From Longimicrobium sp. (GTDB lineage Bacteria > Gemmatimonadota > Gemmatimonadetes > Longimicrobiales > Longimicrobiaceae), in contig NZ_DASVSF010000110.1 of NCBI RefSeq assembly GCF_036388275.1, forward strand, positions 216,543-280,542: DNA of 64,000 nucleotides, written 5' to 3'. The stretch's first letter is position 1. Each line of letters starts with the position of its first letter. This document shows, piece by piece, positions 1 through 8,391 of the stretch. The notes under the pieces are model-generated. The model made no database searches and was not told where the DNA came from. It saw nothing but the letters and a program-made list of their open reading frames with translations. A program made the translations under genes and the position numbers.

Positions 1-636
1 CGGGTGCTTCTCCAGCCAGTCCTCCAGCTTCGCCTCGGGGCTCGACATCAACGCGAAGACGGCGTACTGGTTGACGATCCGCTCGTCCAGCGAGGGCGGC
101 TCGAAGAACACCACGAAGTCCTCGTCGGCAAGCGAATCGAACTCCTCCAGCGTTTGCGCGCGGCGCTGGAGCATTTCCACGGTGAACACGTCGGCCTCTT
201 CGGCCTCCATCTCGTCGCGGAGGGTCTTGGGGAGCAGCGCGTGCGCCGCCCCGAAATTCAACGCCCAGATCACCCCGTCGGCGCCGAACTGGTCCAGCCG
301 CGCCGTGGCGAAGTGCATGGCCACCTGGGGCGAAAAGGTCCAGTCCATCAGGCGGGTGGGGAGTCCGTGGTGCTGCCCCAGCGCCATCCAGTTCCAGATG
401 GAGTCGGCCTCGTGCCCCTTCCGCGGCGCGTACTTGCGAAAGTTGCGCAGCAGGTGCTGCTCCATCCGCGCGAAGTCGCCCCCCAGCCGGCACAGGCTGG
501 TGGTGAGCGCGTAGTCCGCCTGCGACACGCCGCGGAACACGTAAGACGAGCGGATGCGCCCGATCTGCTCGTTGTAGGCGTTCTGGTACAGCTGCTCGTT
601 CAGCTCGGTCCAGTCCGAAACCCGGATTTCCGACAT
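1..636 (-). CDS. FRG domain-containing protein (C-terminus beyond the window edge)
   Basis: Reading leftward from an ATG at 636, the frame stays open to base 1, so at least 212 residues are present and the C-terminus is missing. An AAGGAGG Shine-Dalgarno sequence lies about 8 nt upstream of the ATG. The FRG signature is visible near residues 34-36, and the family hallmark QHHGLPTRLMDW follows near residue 90. FRG proteins are poorly characterised; the domain recurs in bacterial accessory and defence-type loci, and its biochemical role is unknown. It is divergent from the toxin-antitoxin-like pair next to it, with a 215-bp gap. The family call is firm; function is not assignable. Confidence 0.85.
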   Translation of the reverse strand, partial: MSEIRVSDWTELNEQLYQNAYNEQIGRIRSSYVFRGVSQADYALTTSLCRLGGDFARMEQHLLRNFRKYAPRKGHEADSIWNWMALGQHHGLPTRLMDWTFSPQVAMHFATARLDQFGADGVIWALNFGAAHALLPKTLRDEMEAEEADVFTVEMLQRRAQTLEEFDSLADEDFVVFFEPPSLDERIVNQYAVFALMSSPEAKLEDWLEKHP

Positions 637-807
637 CCTCACGCCCTCCTTGGGACCCCGTCCGTTCTCCTCCCCCACCCACACCCGGCAACAAGCGTAC
701 GCACGGGCCAGCAACGCGCAAACAGTGTCGTCCGTGGCGTGAAAAGAACAAACTGGACACGTGCCCCGAACGGATTAGTATGCACGTCACTCGGACGCGG
801 CGACGCG

Positions 808-836
808 TTGACGTTGCGTGACATATGCCATACATT
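808..836 (+). promoter_or_regulatory. Sigma-70-like promoter of the toxin-antitoxin-like pair
   Basis: A TTGACG -35 box (808-813) and a TACATT -10 box (831-836) are separated by 17 bp. Transcription would start near 843, which makes the ATG at 825 impossible as a translation start on this transcript and favours the in-frame ATG at 852. Confidence 0.55.
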
Positions 837-851
837 CAGGGCGGGTACGGG

Positions 852-1163
852 ATGGGTTTCGGGGACGCTCGGGCCGGGCTGGCAGCGGCGATTGGAGACG
901 ACGCCTGCGGCCATTGGCCCAGGAGAGAGGCATACACGAAGAACTGGCTTCAACACGGCAGAGTTTCGCCTGTGGATGTCCAGGCCATGCTGCTCCGATG
1001 CAACGGAACGCAGCACCGTGAGAGCGGCCTCGTAACCGAGCCAGGCGTTCGGGTCCATGAGTTCTTCCCCGAGTGGCGGGGGGTACGGTGGTACGTGAAG
1101 GCCTACTACCACGCCGATCAGGGCCAATGGATTCTCATGAGCGTACATCCCGCGGAGGTCTAG
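852..1163 (+). CDS. Small putative toxin (MqsR/DUF4258-like), first gene of a TA-like pair
   Basis: 103-residue protein, about the size of MqsR (98 aa). The C-terminal half reads like a compact beta-sheet RNase-toxin fold: a basic W-R-G-V-R-W segment, then YVKAYYHADQGQWILMSVHP, which resembles the final strands of MqsR and DUF4258 proteins. The stop codon at 1161-1163 directly abuts the ATG of the next gene, so the pair is co-translated, toxin first as in mqsRA. An in-frame ATG at 825 overlaps the predicted promoter and was rejected. The toxin role is inferred from size, order and partner; no catalytic residues can be named with certainty. Confidence 0.5.
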   Translation: MGFGDARAGLAAAIGDDACGHWPRREAYTKNWLQHGRVSPVDVQAMLLRCNGTQHRESGLVTEPGVRVHEFFPEWRGVRWYVKAYYHADQGQWILMSVHPAEV

Positions 1164-1757
1164 ATGAAGATCTGGAAAGAGGGCGATCTCTCGACCGCGC
1201 TCTGCCCGTTGTGCGAGCGGATCAAGGACGTCGCGTTCCGTCGCCGCGTGGTGGAACTGGACCCGGGCGTGAACATCCCTGACGTCCTCGTCGCAGTCTG
1301 CTGTGAATGCGACGAAATCGCCATGATTCCAGCACAATCGAGTCCGCGGCTAAGGGCCGGCTTCAAGCGCGCGACGGTCACGGTGAACGCGCGGGTGCCG
1401 CGGCACCTGGAAGACGTCCTGCTGCTCCTCGCGGACGAGGGATCCCGGTCGCAGCCGTCCACCTCCGCGGTGGTGCGGTTCCTTCTTTCCGAATTCGCTT
1501 CCGACTCGGCGCTCGCCTTGCGCGTGAAGGAGGCGTTGGGCAACGACCTGCTGAATGCGCCGGGAGACCACGAACTGTCGGTTCGCGTTCCGGCGGAGCT
1601 GGTGGTCCGCGTGGATGAAGCAGCTGCGAGGATGGGGATCGAAAGCCGCACGGCGGTGATCAAGGGGCTGCTCGCGGTGGCGAAGGAGGATGTGCTGGAC
1701 GGCCGCGACGAGGTGCTGGGGAACACGATGCGCCGCGTACTCGCCGCCGTGACCTGA
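1164..1757 (+). CDS. Putative antitoxin: N-terminal zinc finger plus ribbon-helix-helix-like segments
   Basis: 197 residues. Two CxxC knuckles sit near residues 14-17 and 46-49 (CPLC and CCEC), spaced as in YgiT/MqsA-type zinc-binding antitoxin N-termini, and are followed by an IPAQ stretch like the linker of that family. Two further segments, near residues 70-105 and 130-165, each read as a strand plus two helices (for example SVRVPAELVVRVDEAAARM), the pattern of ribbon-helix-helix DNA-binding proteins. MqsA instead carries an Xre helix-turn-helix. I infer toxin binding by the zinc domain and autorepression by the C-terminal part. Prs follows after 61 bp. Confidence 0.55.
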   Translation: MKIWKEGDLSTALCPLCERIKDVAFRRRVVELDPGVNIPDVLVAVCCECDEIAMIPAQSSPRLRAGFKRATVTVNARVPRHLEDVLLLLADEGSRSQPSTSAVVRFLLSEFASDSALALRVKEALGNDLLNAPGDHELSVRVPAELVVRVDEAAARMGIESRTAVIKGLLAVAKEDVLDGRDEVLGNTMRRVLAAVT

Positions 1758-1818
1758 CCCGCGGTATCTTGGGGCGGCCGATCGGGCCCGGTGGGAAAAC
1801 TCGTGCACGGAGCGTGGG

Positions 1819-2748
1819 ATGCGGGAGTGCGTGATCTTCGCGGGGAGTGGGAATCCGGAGCTGGCCCGCGCGGTGTCGGAACAGGTGGGGATGCCGCTGG
1901 GAACGTGCAGTGTAGAGCGCTTTCCCGACGGCGAAACGTCCGTGCGGCTGCTGGAGTCGGTGCGCGGCAACGACGTGTACCTGCTGCAGCCCACCTGCCC
2001 GCCGGTGAACGACAACGTGATGCAGCTGTTCGCCTTTGCCGACGCCTGCCGGCGCGCGGCCGCGGGGCGCATTCACGCGGTGCTTCCGTACTACGGCTAC
2101 GCGCGCTCCGACAAGCGGCACGGCCGGCGCGAGCCCATCACCGCCAGCATGGTGGCCCTGCTGATGAAGGCGTCGGGCATCGACCACGTGCTGACCATCG
2201 ACCTTCACACCACCCAGATCGAAGGCTTCTTCCCCGGCCCCTTCGACACGCTCACCGCCGTTCCCACCCTGTGCGCCGCCATGCGGGGCGAGCTTCCCGC
2301 CGACGCCGTCGTCGTTTCGCCCGACGCGGGACGGGTGAAGCTGGCGACCGAATATGCCCAGCGCCTGGACCTGCCGCTCGCCGTGCTTCACAAGCGCCGG
2401 GAGAGCGGAAGCGAAACGCGCGTCACGCACCTGGTGGGCGAGGTGGAAGGGCGCACCTGCCTGATCATCGACGACATGATCTCCACCGGCGGAACGCTGG
2501 TGGAGAGCGTGCAGGCGCTGCGCGACGCCGGTGCCGCGGGCTTTCACGTGGCGGCCACGCATGGGCTGCTCCTGGGCAACGCCATCGCGCGCTTGACGGA
2601 CGCGGGCGTCCAGCGGGTGTGCGTCACCGACACCATCGCCCAGGAGCTGGACGAGGGCGGGGTCCTGCGAGTGGTCTCCGTTGCGGGGCTGCTGGCCGGC
2701 GCCCTCCGCAAGCTCGCCTCGGACGAATCGCTGGAAGAGCTGTTCTGA
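1819..2748 (+). CDS. prs: Ribose-phosphate pyrophosphokinase (PRPP synthetase)
   Basis: Makes PRPP from ribose 5-phosphate and ATP, feeding purine, pyrimidine, histidine, tryptophan and NAD synthesis in the cytosol. The 309-residue length is normal. The ATP-site segment YYGYARSDKR is near residues 91-100, a KRR stretch lies near 191-193, and the PRPP-binding motif CLIIDDMISTGGT is near 214-226. Start ATG has only a weak purine stretch upstream. It is followed by a strong palindrome at 2871-2898 that could end its transcript. Sequence looks complete. It sits apart from the pyr operon, about 18 kb away. Confidence 0.95.
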   Translation: MRECVIFAGSGNPELARAVSEQVGMPLGTCSVERFPDGETSVRLLESVRGNDVYLLQPTCPPVNDNVMQLFAFADACRRAAAGRIHAVLPYYGYARSDKRHGRREPITASMVALLMKASGIDHVLTIDLHTTQIEGFFPGPFDTLTAVPTLCAAMRGELPADAVVVSPDAGRVKLATEYAQRLDLPLAVLHKRRESGSETRVTHLVGEVEGRTCLIIDDMISTGGTLVESVQALRDAGAAGFHVAATHGLLLGNAIARLTDAGVQRVCVTDTIAQELDEGGVLRVVSVAGLLAGALRKLASDESLEELF

Positions 2749-2966
2749 AATCGAACGTCGTACGGCGATACGACACGGTCCGTGCAGCGTGCATGGGAAT
2801 TTCTGCCGCGCAGGTGCCTCAATCCCGGGGGTGAGTGACGATCCAACATCAAGCATCGTCATAGGTTAGCGCGCATGTTCCCGGATGGGAACATGCGCGT
2901 CGCGGAGTGGCCTTTCTCGTGCACTAGTTACCTGCTACCGAGAGCGGAAGCAGATCTAGCCGGGGC
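2749..2966. other. Gap between prs and the polysaccharide locus
   Basis: No coding sequence is convincing here. The stretch holds the 12-bp-arm palindrome at 2871-2898 and ends in the promoter at 2967-2996 that serves the polysaccharide locus. Confidence 0.6.
2871..2898. terminator. Perfect 12-bp inverted repeat with 4-nt loop
   Basis: Arms GCGCATGTTCCC and GGGAACATGCGC are exact reverse complements around a GGAT loop. No T-tract follows, so it is either a U-less terminator for prs or an operator for the locus downstream. The low-GC centre of each arm (CATGTTC/GAACATG) differs from the surrounding composition and is more operator-like than the repeat-family hairpins elsewhere. Confidence 0.5.
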
Positions 2967-2996
2967 TTGACCGGCGCTGTCTTCCAGGGTTACTCT
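2967..2996 (+). promoter_or_regulatory. Promoter of the polysaccharide locus
   Basis: TTGACC (2967-2972) and TACTCT (2991-2996) are 18 bp apart. The predicted start point, near 3003, lies downstream of the GTG at 2999, arguing that the first gene begins at a later codon. Confidence 0.5.
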
Positions 2997-3082
2997 AAGT
3001 GGTTGCGAGGGTTCGGTTTGCGCCCCTGCGGGCGCCGCTTGATCCTCCATCCCCGTCCCTTAGCCGCCACACGCGACTCACC

Positions 3083-4588
3083 TTGCCCATCCTCCTTGTC
3101 TTTGCCGTGGCCGCCTTGGCGGCGCTGCTGGTGACACCGGCCATCGTGCGGGTGGTTACGGCCCACGGGTTGTACGGGCACGTGCGCGGCGACTCGCCCG
3201 CGCGGCGGGTGCCGCGGCTGGGGGGAATACCCGTGTGGCTGGCCACGTCGGCGGGGATCGTGGCGGCCGTGCTGGGGCCGGGGGTGAACGCCGCGGGCGC
3301 GGGGCCGGACCGGTTCTTCGTGGGCGTGCTGCTGGCGGGATCGCTGATGTTCGCCGTGGGCCTGCTGGACGACCTGTACAACCTTCGCCCCTCGGCCAAG
3401 CTGCTGGCCCAGTGCACCGCCGCCGTGGTGGCGTACGCGTGCGGCTTTCGCATCGACGGGATCACCTTCGCGGGCGCCACGCTCGACACCGCCGCCCTGG
3501 CGCTGCCGCTGACGCTGCTGTGGATCGTGGGCGTTACCAACGCCTTCAACCTGATCGACGGGCTGGACGGCCTGGCGACCGGGATCGGCCTGGTCGCGCT
3601 GTGCACCACGCTGGCCGTGGCGCTGATGCTGGGCAACCTGGAGGTGGCCATGGCGTGCGCCGCCCTGGGCGGCGCGCTGCTGGGCTTCCTCCGCTACAAC
3701 TTTCGCCCCGCGCGCATTTTCCTGGGAGACTCGGGAAGCATGTTCGTGGGCTTCATGCTGGCGGTGCTGTCGGTGCACGGGAGCACCAAGAGCGCCGCGG
3801 CCGTGTTGGTGGCGGTGCCGGTGCTGGTGCTGGCGCTTCCCATCATGGACACGCTGCTCGCCATCGTGCGGCGCTGGCTGCGGGGCACGCCCGTGTTCGG
3901 GGCCGACGAGCGCCACCTTCACCACCGGCTGCTGGCCGTGGGAGTCACCCACGTGCGCGCCGTCGTGCTGATGTACCTGCTGGCCGCTGCGCTCGCCGTG
4001 TTCGGCGTCCTGCTGGCGTTCGGGCCCCCGTCGCTGGTGGCGGCCGTGGCCCTGGGCGGCGCCGCGCTGTCGATGGTGCTGCTGCTGGCCAGCATCAAGC
4101 TGCTGGGCTACTACGAGTTCGTGGAGGCCGGCGCGGTGCTGCACTCGGGGATGCGGGGCATCCGCCAGAGCATCCGCGACCAGATCCACGCCCGCGACGT
4201 GGCGCAGGTGCTGGCCCGCGCCGAGTCCATGGAGCACATCGAGGCGATCCTGGGCGACAACGCCGAGGGCCTGGGCCTGCTCTTCGCGACGGTCTGCCGC
4301 GAGTCGTCGCCAGTGGGCGCCCGGTCGGTGCTGCCCGGGGCCGTGGCGGCGGGCGCGTGGAAGCTGGAGTGCCCGGTGGAGCTGAACCACCCCAACGCCG
4401 ATCCGTACGTGCTGCGCGTGTGGACCGAGGCGCCCGACGACCTGCGCCTGCTGACGGCCGACCGCACGGCGCGCGTGCTAGCCGCCGCGGTTCGCGGCTG
4501 GCTCACCGGCCCGCGCACGCGGCTTCCGGCTCCGGGCGGCGTCTCGCTCGGCCATCTCGGCCCCGCGCCGTCGGGCGCCTCGGCCTGA
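3083..4588 (+). CDS. WecA/TagO-type polyprenyl-phosphate sugar-1-phosphate transferase
   Basis: Multi-pass membrane enzyme that should load a sugar-1-phosphate from a UDP-sugar onto undecaprenyl phosphate, the first step of lipid-linked polysaccharide synthesis. Hallmarks, numbered from 3083: DDLYNLRP near residue 96, NAFNLIDGLDGLA near 153, GDSGSMF near 215 and HLHHRL near 277. About ten membrane segments are followed by a soluble tail of about 150 residues (roughly 350-501) that typical WecA lacks. The TTG at 3083, just before the first membrane helix, was chosen because the GTG at 2999 precedes the predicted transcription start; 2999 remains possible. It heads the polysaccharide locus. Confidence 0.85.
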   Translation: MPILLVFAVAALAALLVTPAIVRVVTAHGLYGHVRGDSPARRVPRLGGIPVWLATSAGIVAAVLGPGVNAAGAGPDRFFVGVLLAGSLMFAVGLLDDLYNLRPSAKLLAQCTAAVVAYACGFRIDGITFAGATLDTAALALPLTLLWIVGVTNAFNLIDGLDGLATGIGLVALCTTLAVALMLGNLEVAMACAALGGALLGFLRYNFRPARIFLGDSGSMFVGFMLAVLSVHGSTKSAAAVLVAVPVLVLALPIMDTLLAIVRRWLRGTPVFGADERHLHHRLLAVGVTHVRAVVLMYLLAAALAVFGVLLAFGPPSLVAAVALGGAALSMVLLLASIKLLGYYEFVEAGAVLHSGMRGIRQSIRDQIHARDVAQVLARAESMEHIEAILGDNAEGLGLLFATVCRESSPVGARSVLPGAVAAGAWKLECPVELNHPNADPYVLRVWTEAPDDLRLLTADRTARVLAAAVRGWLTGPRTRLPAPGGVSLGHLGPAPSGASA

Positions 4589-4632
4589 TCCCTCCGCCCG
4601 ATCCCGTCATCGACCACCCCGCTCCCGGCCCG

Positions 4633-5832
4633 GTGCGCGTCGCATACCTCAGCGCGTCCGGCGCGCTGGGCGGGGCGGAGCGCGTGCTGCTGGACGTGCT
4701 GGCCAGCCTGCGCGCCGCCGAGCCCTCGTGGCCGCTCACCCTGGTCTCGGGAGAGGACGGGCCGCTGCTGGAGCGCGTTCGGGCGCTGGGCGTGGAGGCG
4801 CACGTGCTCCCCTTCCCCCGTGGGCTGGCTGCGCTGGGAGACGCGGGTGCGGGCGGAACGCTGCGCCTCCTCGGCGGCATGGCCGCGGCCGGCCCCGGGG
4901 CGGCGGCGTACGTCGCGCGGCTGGCGCTTCTGCTGCGGCGCGCGCGGGCCGACGTGGTACACACCAACGGCTTCAAGATGCACCTGCTGGGCGCCTGGGC
5001 CGCCTCGCGGGCCACGCCCGTTGTCTGGCACCTTCACGATTTCGTCTCCACCCGCCGCGCGATGTCGGGCCTGCTGCGGCGCTCCGCCGGGCGATGCGCG
5101 GTGGCGGTAGCGGTTTCCGACGCTGTCGCCAAGGACGCGCGCACCGTGCTGGGGCCGGCCCTGCGCGTGGAGACGGTCCACAACGCAGTCGACCTTCGCC
5201 GGTTCACGCCCGACGGGCCCACGCTGGCCCTGCACCGGGCGGCGGGGATGCCGCCGGAGCCGGTGGGGACGGTGAGCGTGGGCCTGGTCGCCACCATGGG
5301 CGTGTGGAAGGGCCACGCGGAGTTCCTGCGCGCCGTCGCCCGCGTTCCGCGCGAGATCCCGCTGCGGGCGTACGTCGTCGGGGGCGGGATCTATCGCACG
5401 CAGGGGAGTGAGGTGTCGGTGGACGGCCTGCGGCGGCTGGCGGCGGAGCTGGGGATCGCGGACCGCGTGGGATTCACCGGCTTCGTCGGCGACCCGGCGG
5501 CAGCCATGCGTGATCTGGACGTGGTGGTGCACGCCAGCACCCAGCCGGAGCCGTTCGGGCTGGTGATCGCCGAAGCCATGGCCTGCGGCCGGGCGGTGAT
5601 CGCCAGCGCGGCCGGCGGTGCGGCCGAGATCATCTCCCCCGGCCACGACGTGCTGGCGGTGGCGCCGGGGGACGTGAACGGCCTGGCCCGCGCCATCCGC
5701 CAGCTCGCTACCGACGAGATGCTCCGCTCCACTCTGGCCCGCCAGGGCCGCGAGACGGCCGTGCGCCGCTTCGACCGCGCGCGGCTCGCGTCGGCGCTGT
5801 CTCCGCTGTATCGTTCCCTCCTCAACCACTAG
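4633..5832 (+). CDS. GT4-family glycosyltransferase (GT-B fold)
   Basis: 399 residues, probably a cytosolic retaining glycosyltransferase acting on the lipid-linked chain. The N-terminal glycine loop (SASGALGGAERVLLDVL, residues 6-22) and the C-terminal donor-site E-x7-E segment, EPFGLVIAEAMACG near 306-319, are clear. The start is a GTG at 4633, since no ATG exists between the WecA stop and the conserved N-terminus. The frame is open much further upstream, but only as an antisense-quality overlap of the WecA gene. Donor and acceptor sugars cannot be told from sequence. Confidence 0.88.
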   Translation: MRVAYLSASGALGGAERVLLDVLASLRAAEPSWPLTLVSGEDGPLLERVRALGVEAHVLPFPRGLAALGDAGAGGTLRLLGGMAAAGPGAAAYVARLALLLRRARADVVHTNGFKMHLLGAWAASRATPVVWHLHDFVSTRRAMSGLLRRSAGRCAVAVAVSDAVAKDARTVLGPALRVETVHNAVDLRRFTPDGPTLALHRAAGMPPEPVGTVSVGLVATMGVWKGHAEFLRAVARVPREIPLRAYVVGGGIYRTQGSEVSVDGLRRLAAELGIADRVGFTGFVGDPAAAMRDLDVVVHASTQPEPFGLVIAEAMACGRAVIASAAGGAAEIISPGHDVLAVAPGDVNGLARAIRQLATDEMLRSTLARQGRETAVRRFDRARLASALSPLYRSLLNH

Positions 5833-5858
5833 GCCGCGCCCCGTCCGCCGATCTCCAG

Positions 5859-6974
5859 TTGCCGCATCCGCTCCGAGTTCTTCACGTGTACGCGGGCAAC
5901 CTGTACGGCGGGGTGGAGCGGATGCTCGCCACCCTGGCTTCGGCGCGCGTGGACGGCCTGGAGCAATCGTTCGCGCTCTCCTTCGACGGCCGGCTGGCGG
6001 ACGAGCTGCGGCGGATGGATGCGCGGGTGGAGCTGCTGGGCCCCGTCCGCGTCAGCCGGCCGTGGACGGCGCTGCGGGCGCGGTCGCGCCTGGCGCGGGT
6101 GATCCGGGCCAGCCGGCCGGACGTCGTCGTCTGCCATTCCACCTGGGCGCACGGCATCTTCGCCCCGGTCGCGCGCGGCCGGGGCGTTCCCCTCGTATTC
6201 TGGCTTCACGACGTGGTGCGGGGCGGCACCTGGGCCGACCGGCTGGCCAGGCGCACGCCCCCGGACCTTGCCATCTGCACCAGCCGCTTCGCCCAGGCCG
6301 CGCTGGACCGCCTGTGGCCGCACGTTCCCGCCGAGGTGGTGTATCCGCCGGTTCCGCCGCCGACGGTAGAGCCAGCGTCAGGGCGGGAGGTGCGTTTGGA
6401 GCTGGACACGTCCATCGAAGACGTCGTATTCCTGATGGCGAGCCGCTTCGACCCCGCCAAGGGCCACCGCGTTCTCCTGGATGCGCTGGCCTCGATGCGC
6501 GAGGTGGAGGGGTGGACGTGCTGGATCGCGGGTGGCGCGTCGGGCCCGCGGGAGGCGGCGCACCTGGCCGGGATGCGCGCACTGGCGGAAGGGGCCGGAA
6601 TCGCGGGGCGGGTGCGGTTCCTGGGCGAGCGCGCGGACGTGCCCCGGTTGATGGCGGCGGCGGACGTGCTCTGCCAGCCGAACCTTTCGCCCGACGCGTT
6701 CGGCATCGCCTTTGTAGAAGGGATGTACGCGGGGCTTCCCGTGGTCACCTCCGCGCTTGGAGGCGCGCTCGAGGCGGTCGACTCCACGACAGGCATCCTG
6801 GTTGCGCCTGGACGGGTGGACGCGCTGACGGAGGCGCTACGCGAACTGGCTGGGAGTTCCGGCCGACGCGCGGAGCTGGGCGCGGCGGGTCCCGCGCGGG
6901 CGCGGGCGTTGTGCGATCCCCATCGACAGGCGGAGCGAATGCGGCAGGTGCTGGCGGCGGCGGGGCAGGGATGA
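5859..6974 (+). CDS. GT4-family glycosyltransferase
   Basis: 371 residues. It begins with the family's glycine-rich loop (VYAGNLYGGVERMLATLA, residues 10-27), has the middle HDVV segment after a WLHD motif, and ends with the donor-site segment SPDAFGIAFVEGMYAGLPVV near residue 278. Here the usual first glutamate of E-x7-E is replaced by aspartate (PDAFG). The start is TTG, 26 bp after the preceding stop. It is part of the polysaccharide operon. Specificity is unknown. Confidence 0.85.
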   Translation: MPHPLRVLHVYAGNLYGGVERMLATLASARVDGLEQSFALSFDGRLADELRRMDARVELLGPVRVSRPWTALRARSRLARVIRASRPDVVVCHSTWAHGIFAPVARGRGVPLVFWLHDVVRGGTWADRLARRTPPDLAICTSRFAQAALDRLWPHVPAEVVYPPVPPPTVEPASGREVRLELDTSIEDVVFLMASRFDPAKGHRVLLDALASMREVEGWTCWIAGGASGPREAAHLAGMRALAEGAGIAGRVRFLGERADVPRLMAAADVLCQPNLSPDAFGIAFVEGMYAGLPVVTSALGGALEAVDSTTGILVAPGRVDALTEALRELAGSSGRRAELGAAGPARARALCDPHRQAERMRQVLAAAGQG

Positions 6975-6981
6975 GCGAGGC

Positions 6982-8391
6982 GTGCTCGGCAGGGGGGCCG
7001 TCGTGAACACTGCGGCGCACCCAGTTCCCTACGCGGTGCCGTATCGCGGTGCGCGCCGGCGCCCCAGCCGGCCGTTTCCTTGGGTGCCGGCGTTCATCGT
7101 CTTCCAGCTCGCCTGCCAGCTGATGCTGATCTCCGGGCTGGCCGGCGTGCGCGTGCTGGTGCGCATGGCCGCGTTCGGGGCGAGCCTGGGGCTGCTGGCG
7201 CTGCTGCGGGGGCGCGGCTCCGCCCATCCCGCCCGGGGACCCGCCATCTTCGTGTTCGCCATCCTGGGCGTCTGCATCTTCCATCCCGAAACCTCGTCGT
7301 CCGCGGCGGGGGTCGCGCAGGTGGCGTTGTACGGCGCGGTGCTGGCGCCGCTGTTCTGGGTGCCGCGTCTCACCGCCATCGACATCCGCGCGCTGCGGCA
7401 GACGGTGATGGTGCTGTGGGCGTTCCACACCTTCAGCGCCGCCATCGGCGTGGTGCAGGTGTACCGCCCGGGAACGCTGCAGCCGCCGCTCTCGACCGTC
7501 GTGCAGTCCAAGGGCAAGGGCTACGTCGAAAGCCTCAAGATCACCACCGCCACCGGCCAGCGCGTGTTCCGGCCCATGGGGCTGACCGACGTTCCCGGAG
7601 GCGCGGCGGTGTCCGGACTGTACGCGGTGCTCCTGGGCGTGGGCTTCTTCCTCACCCGCCGCACTCCGCTCGCGCTCGGGGCGTCGCTGGCGAGCATCGT
7701 GCTGGGCGCCGCCTGCCTGTACCTTTCCCAGGTTCGCTCGCTGGCGGTGATGACGGGCATCTCGCTGCTGGCCGTGGGCGCCGTGCTGGTATGGAGGAAG
7801 GACATCAAGCGCCTGTCGATGCTGGGGTTCGGGGTGATCGGCATGCTGCTGCTGGGCTACGTGATGGCGGTGAACATGGCCGGAGCGGCGGTCACCAACC
7901 GCATGGCGTCGCTGGTGCAGGCCCGGCCCACCCAGGTGTACTACGACAACCGCGGCCGCTTCCTGGAAGACGCGCTGATGAAAACCCTTCCGGCCGCGCC
8001 CTTCGGCGAGGGGCTGGGGCACTGGGGAATGACGGCCACCTACTTCGGCGGAAGCGCGCCCGGCAAGAACATTTGGGTAGAGATCCAGTGGGCGGGGTGG
8101 ATCGTGGACGGCGGCGCGCCCCTGCTGTTCACCTACCTGCTCGCCGTGGGTGTGTGCCTGATCTCCACGTGGCGGATTGCGCGCGCCCGCCCGCCCGGGC
8201 CCGAGTCGCACGACCTTCCGTTCTGGGCGGCCATCGTGATGGCGTACTCCGTCGGCGCCCTGGCGCTCACCTTTTCGTATCCCATCTTCGTTTCGCAGTC
8301 GGGGATGGAGTTCTGGCTGCTGAACGCCACGCTGTTCGCCGCGGCCCGCCACGCGCGCCAGGCCGCGCTCGCCGCCGAGGCGCCTGGGTGA
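6982..8391 (+). CDS. O-antigen ligase/polymerase-like membrane protein
   Basis: About 469 residues with roughly ten to twelve hydrophobic segments and a large hydrophilic loop around residues 305-375, the topology of Wzy polymerases and WaaL ligases (O-antigen ligase family). In the locus it would join repeat units or transfer the finished chain at the outer face of the inner membrane. Two GTG starts compete: 6982, and 7003 with a G-rich stretch just upstream; the residues between them are not conserved in character. Its stop overlaps the next GTG (GTGA), implying translational coupling. Polymerase versus ligase cannot be decided. Confidence 0.75.
   Translation: MLGRGAVVNTAAHPVPYAVPYRGARRRPSRPFPWVPAFIVFQLACQLMLISGLAGVRVLVRMAAFGASLGLLALLRGRGSAHPARGPAIFVFAILGVCIFHPETSSSAAGVAQVALYGAVLAPLFWVPRLTAIDIRALRQTVMVLWAFHTFSAAIGVVQVYRPGTLQPPLSTVVQSKGKGYVESLKITTATGQRVFRPMGLTDVPGGAAVSGLYAVLLGVGFFLTRRTPLALGASLASIVLGAACLYLSQVRSLAVMTGISLLAVGAVLVWRKDIKRLSMLGFGVIGMLLLGYVMAVNMAGAAVTNRMASLVQARPTQVYYDNRGRFLEDALMKTLPAAPFGEGLGHWGMTATYFGGSAPGKNIWVEIQWAGWIVDGGAPLLFTYLLAVGVCLISTWRIARARPPGPESHDLPFWAAIVMAYSVGALALTFSYPIFVSQSGMEFWLLNATLFAAARHARQAALAAEAPG

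Noticed and set aside
825..851. ATG at 825 as the toxin start
   Set aside because: It lies inside the promoter, upstream of the predicted transcription start.
639..1337. Minus-strand open frame of 232 codons opposite the TA-like pair
   Set aside because: No recognised motif, no ribosome-binding site, and its content mirrors the opposite strand's zinc-knuckle genes; long antisense frames are expected at this GC content.
2999..3082. GTG at 2999 as the start of the WecA-type gene
   Set aside because: It precedes the predicted transcription start near 3003 and the added residues show no conserved character, though it cannot be fully excluded.
2990..4390. Minus-strand frame of 466 codons opposite the WecA-type gene
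   Set aside because: His/Gln/Arg-rich composition typical of antisense of a membrane protein; no domain.
3235..4632. Plus-strand upstream extension of the first glycosyltransferase
   Set aside because: Runs through the WecA gene in another frame with Arg/Gly/Ala-rich low-quality sequence; the real start is GTG 4633.
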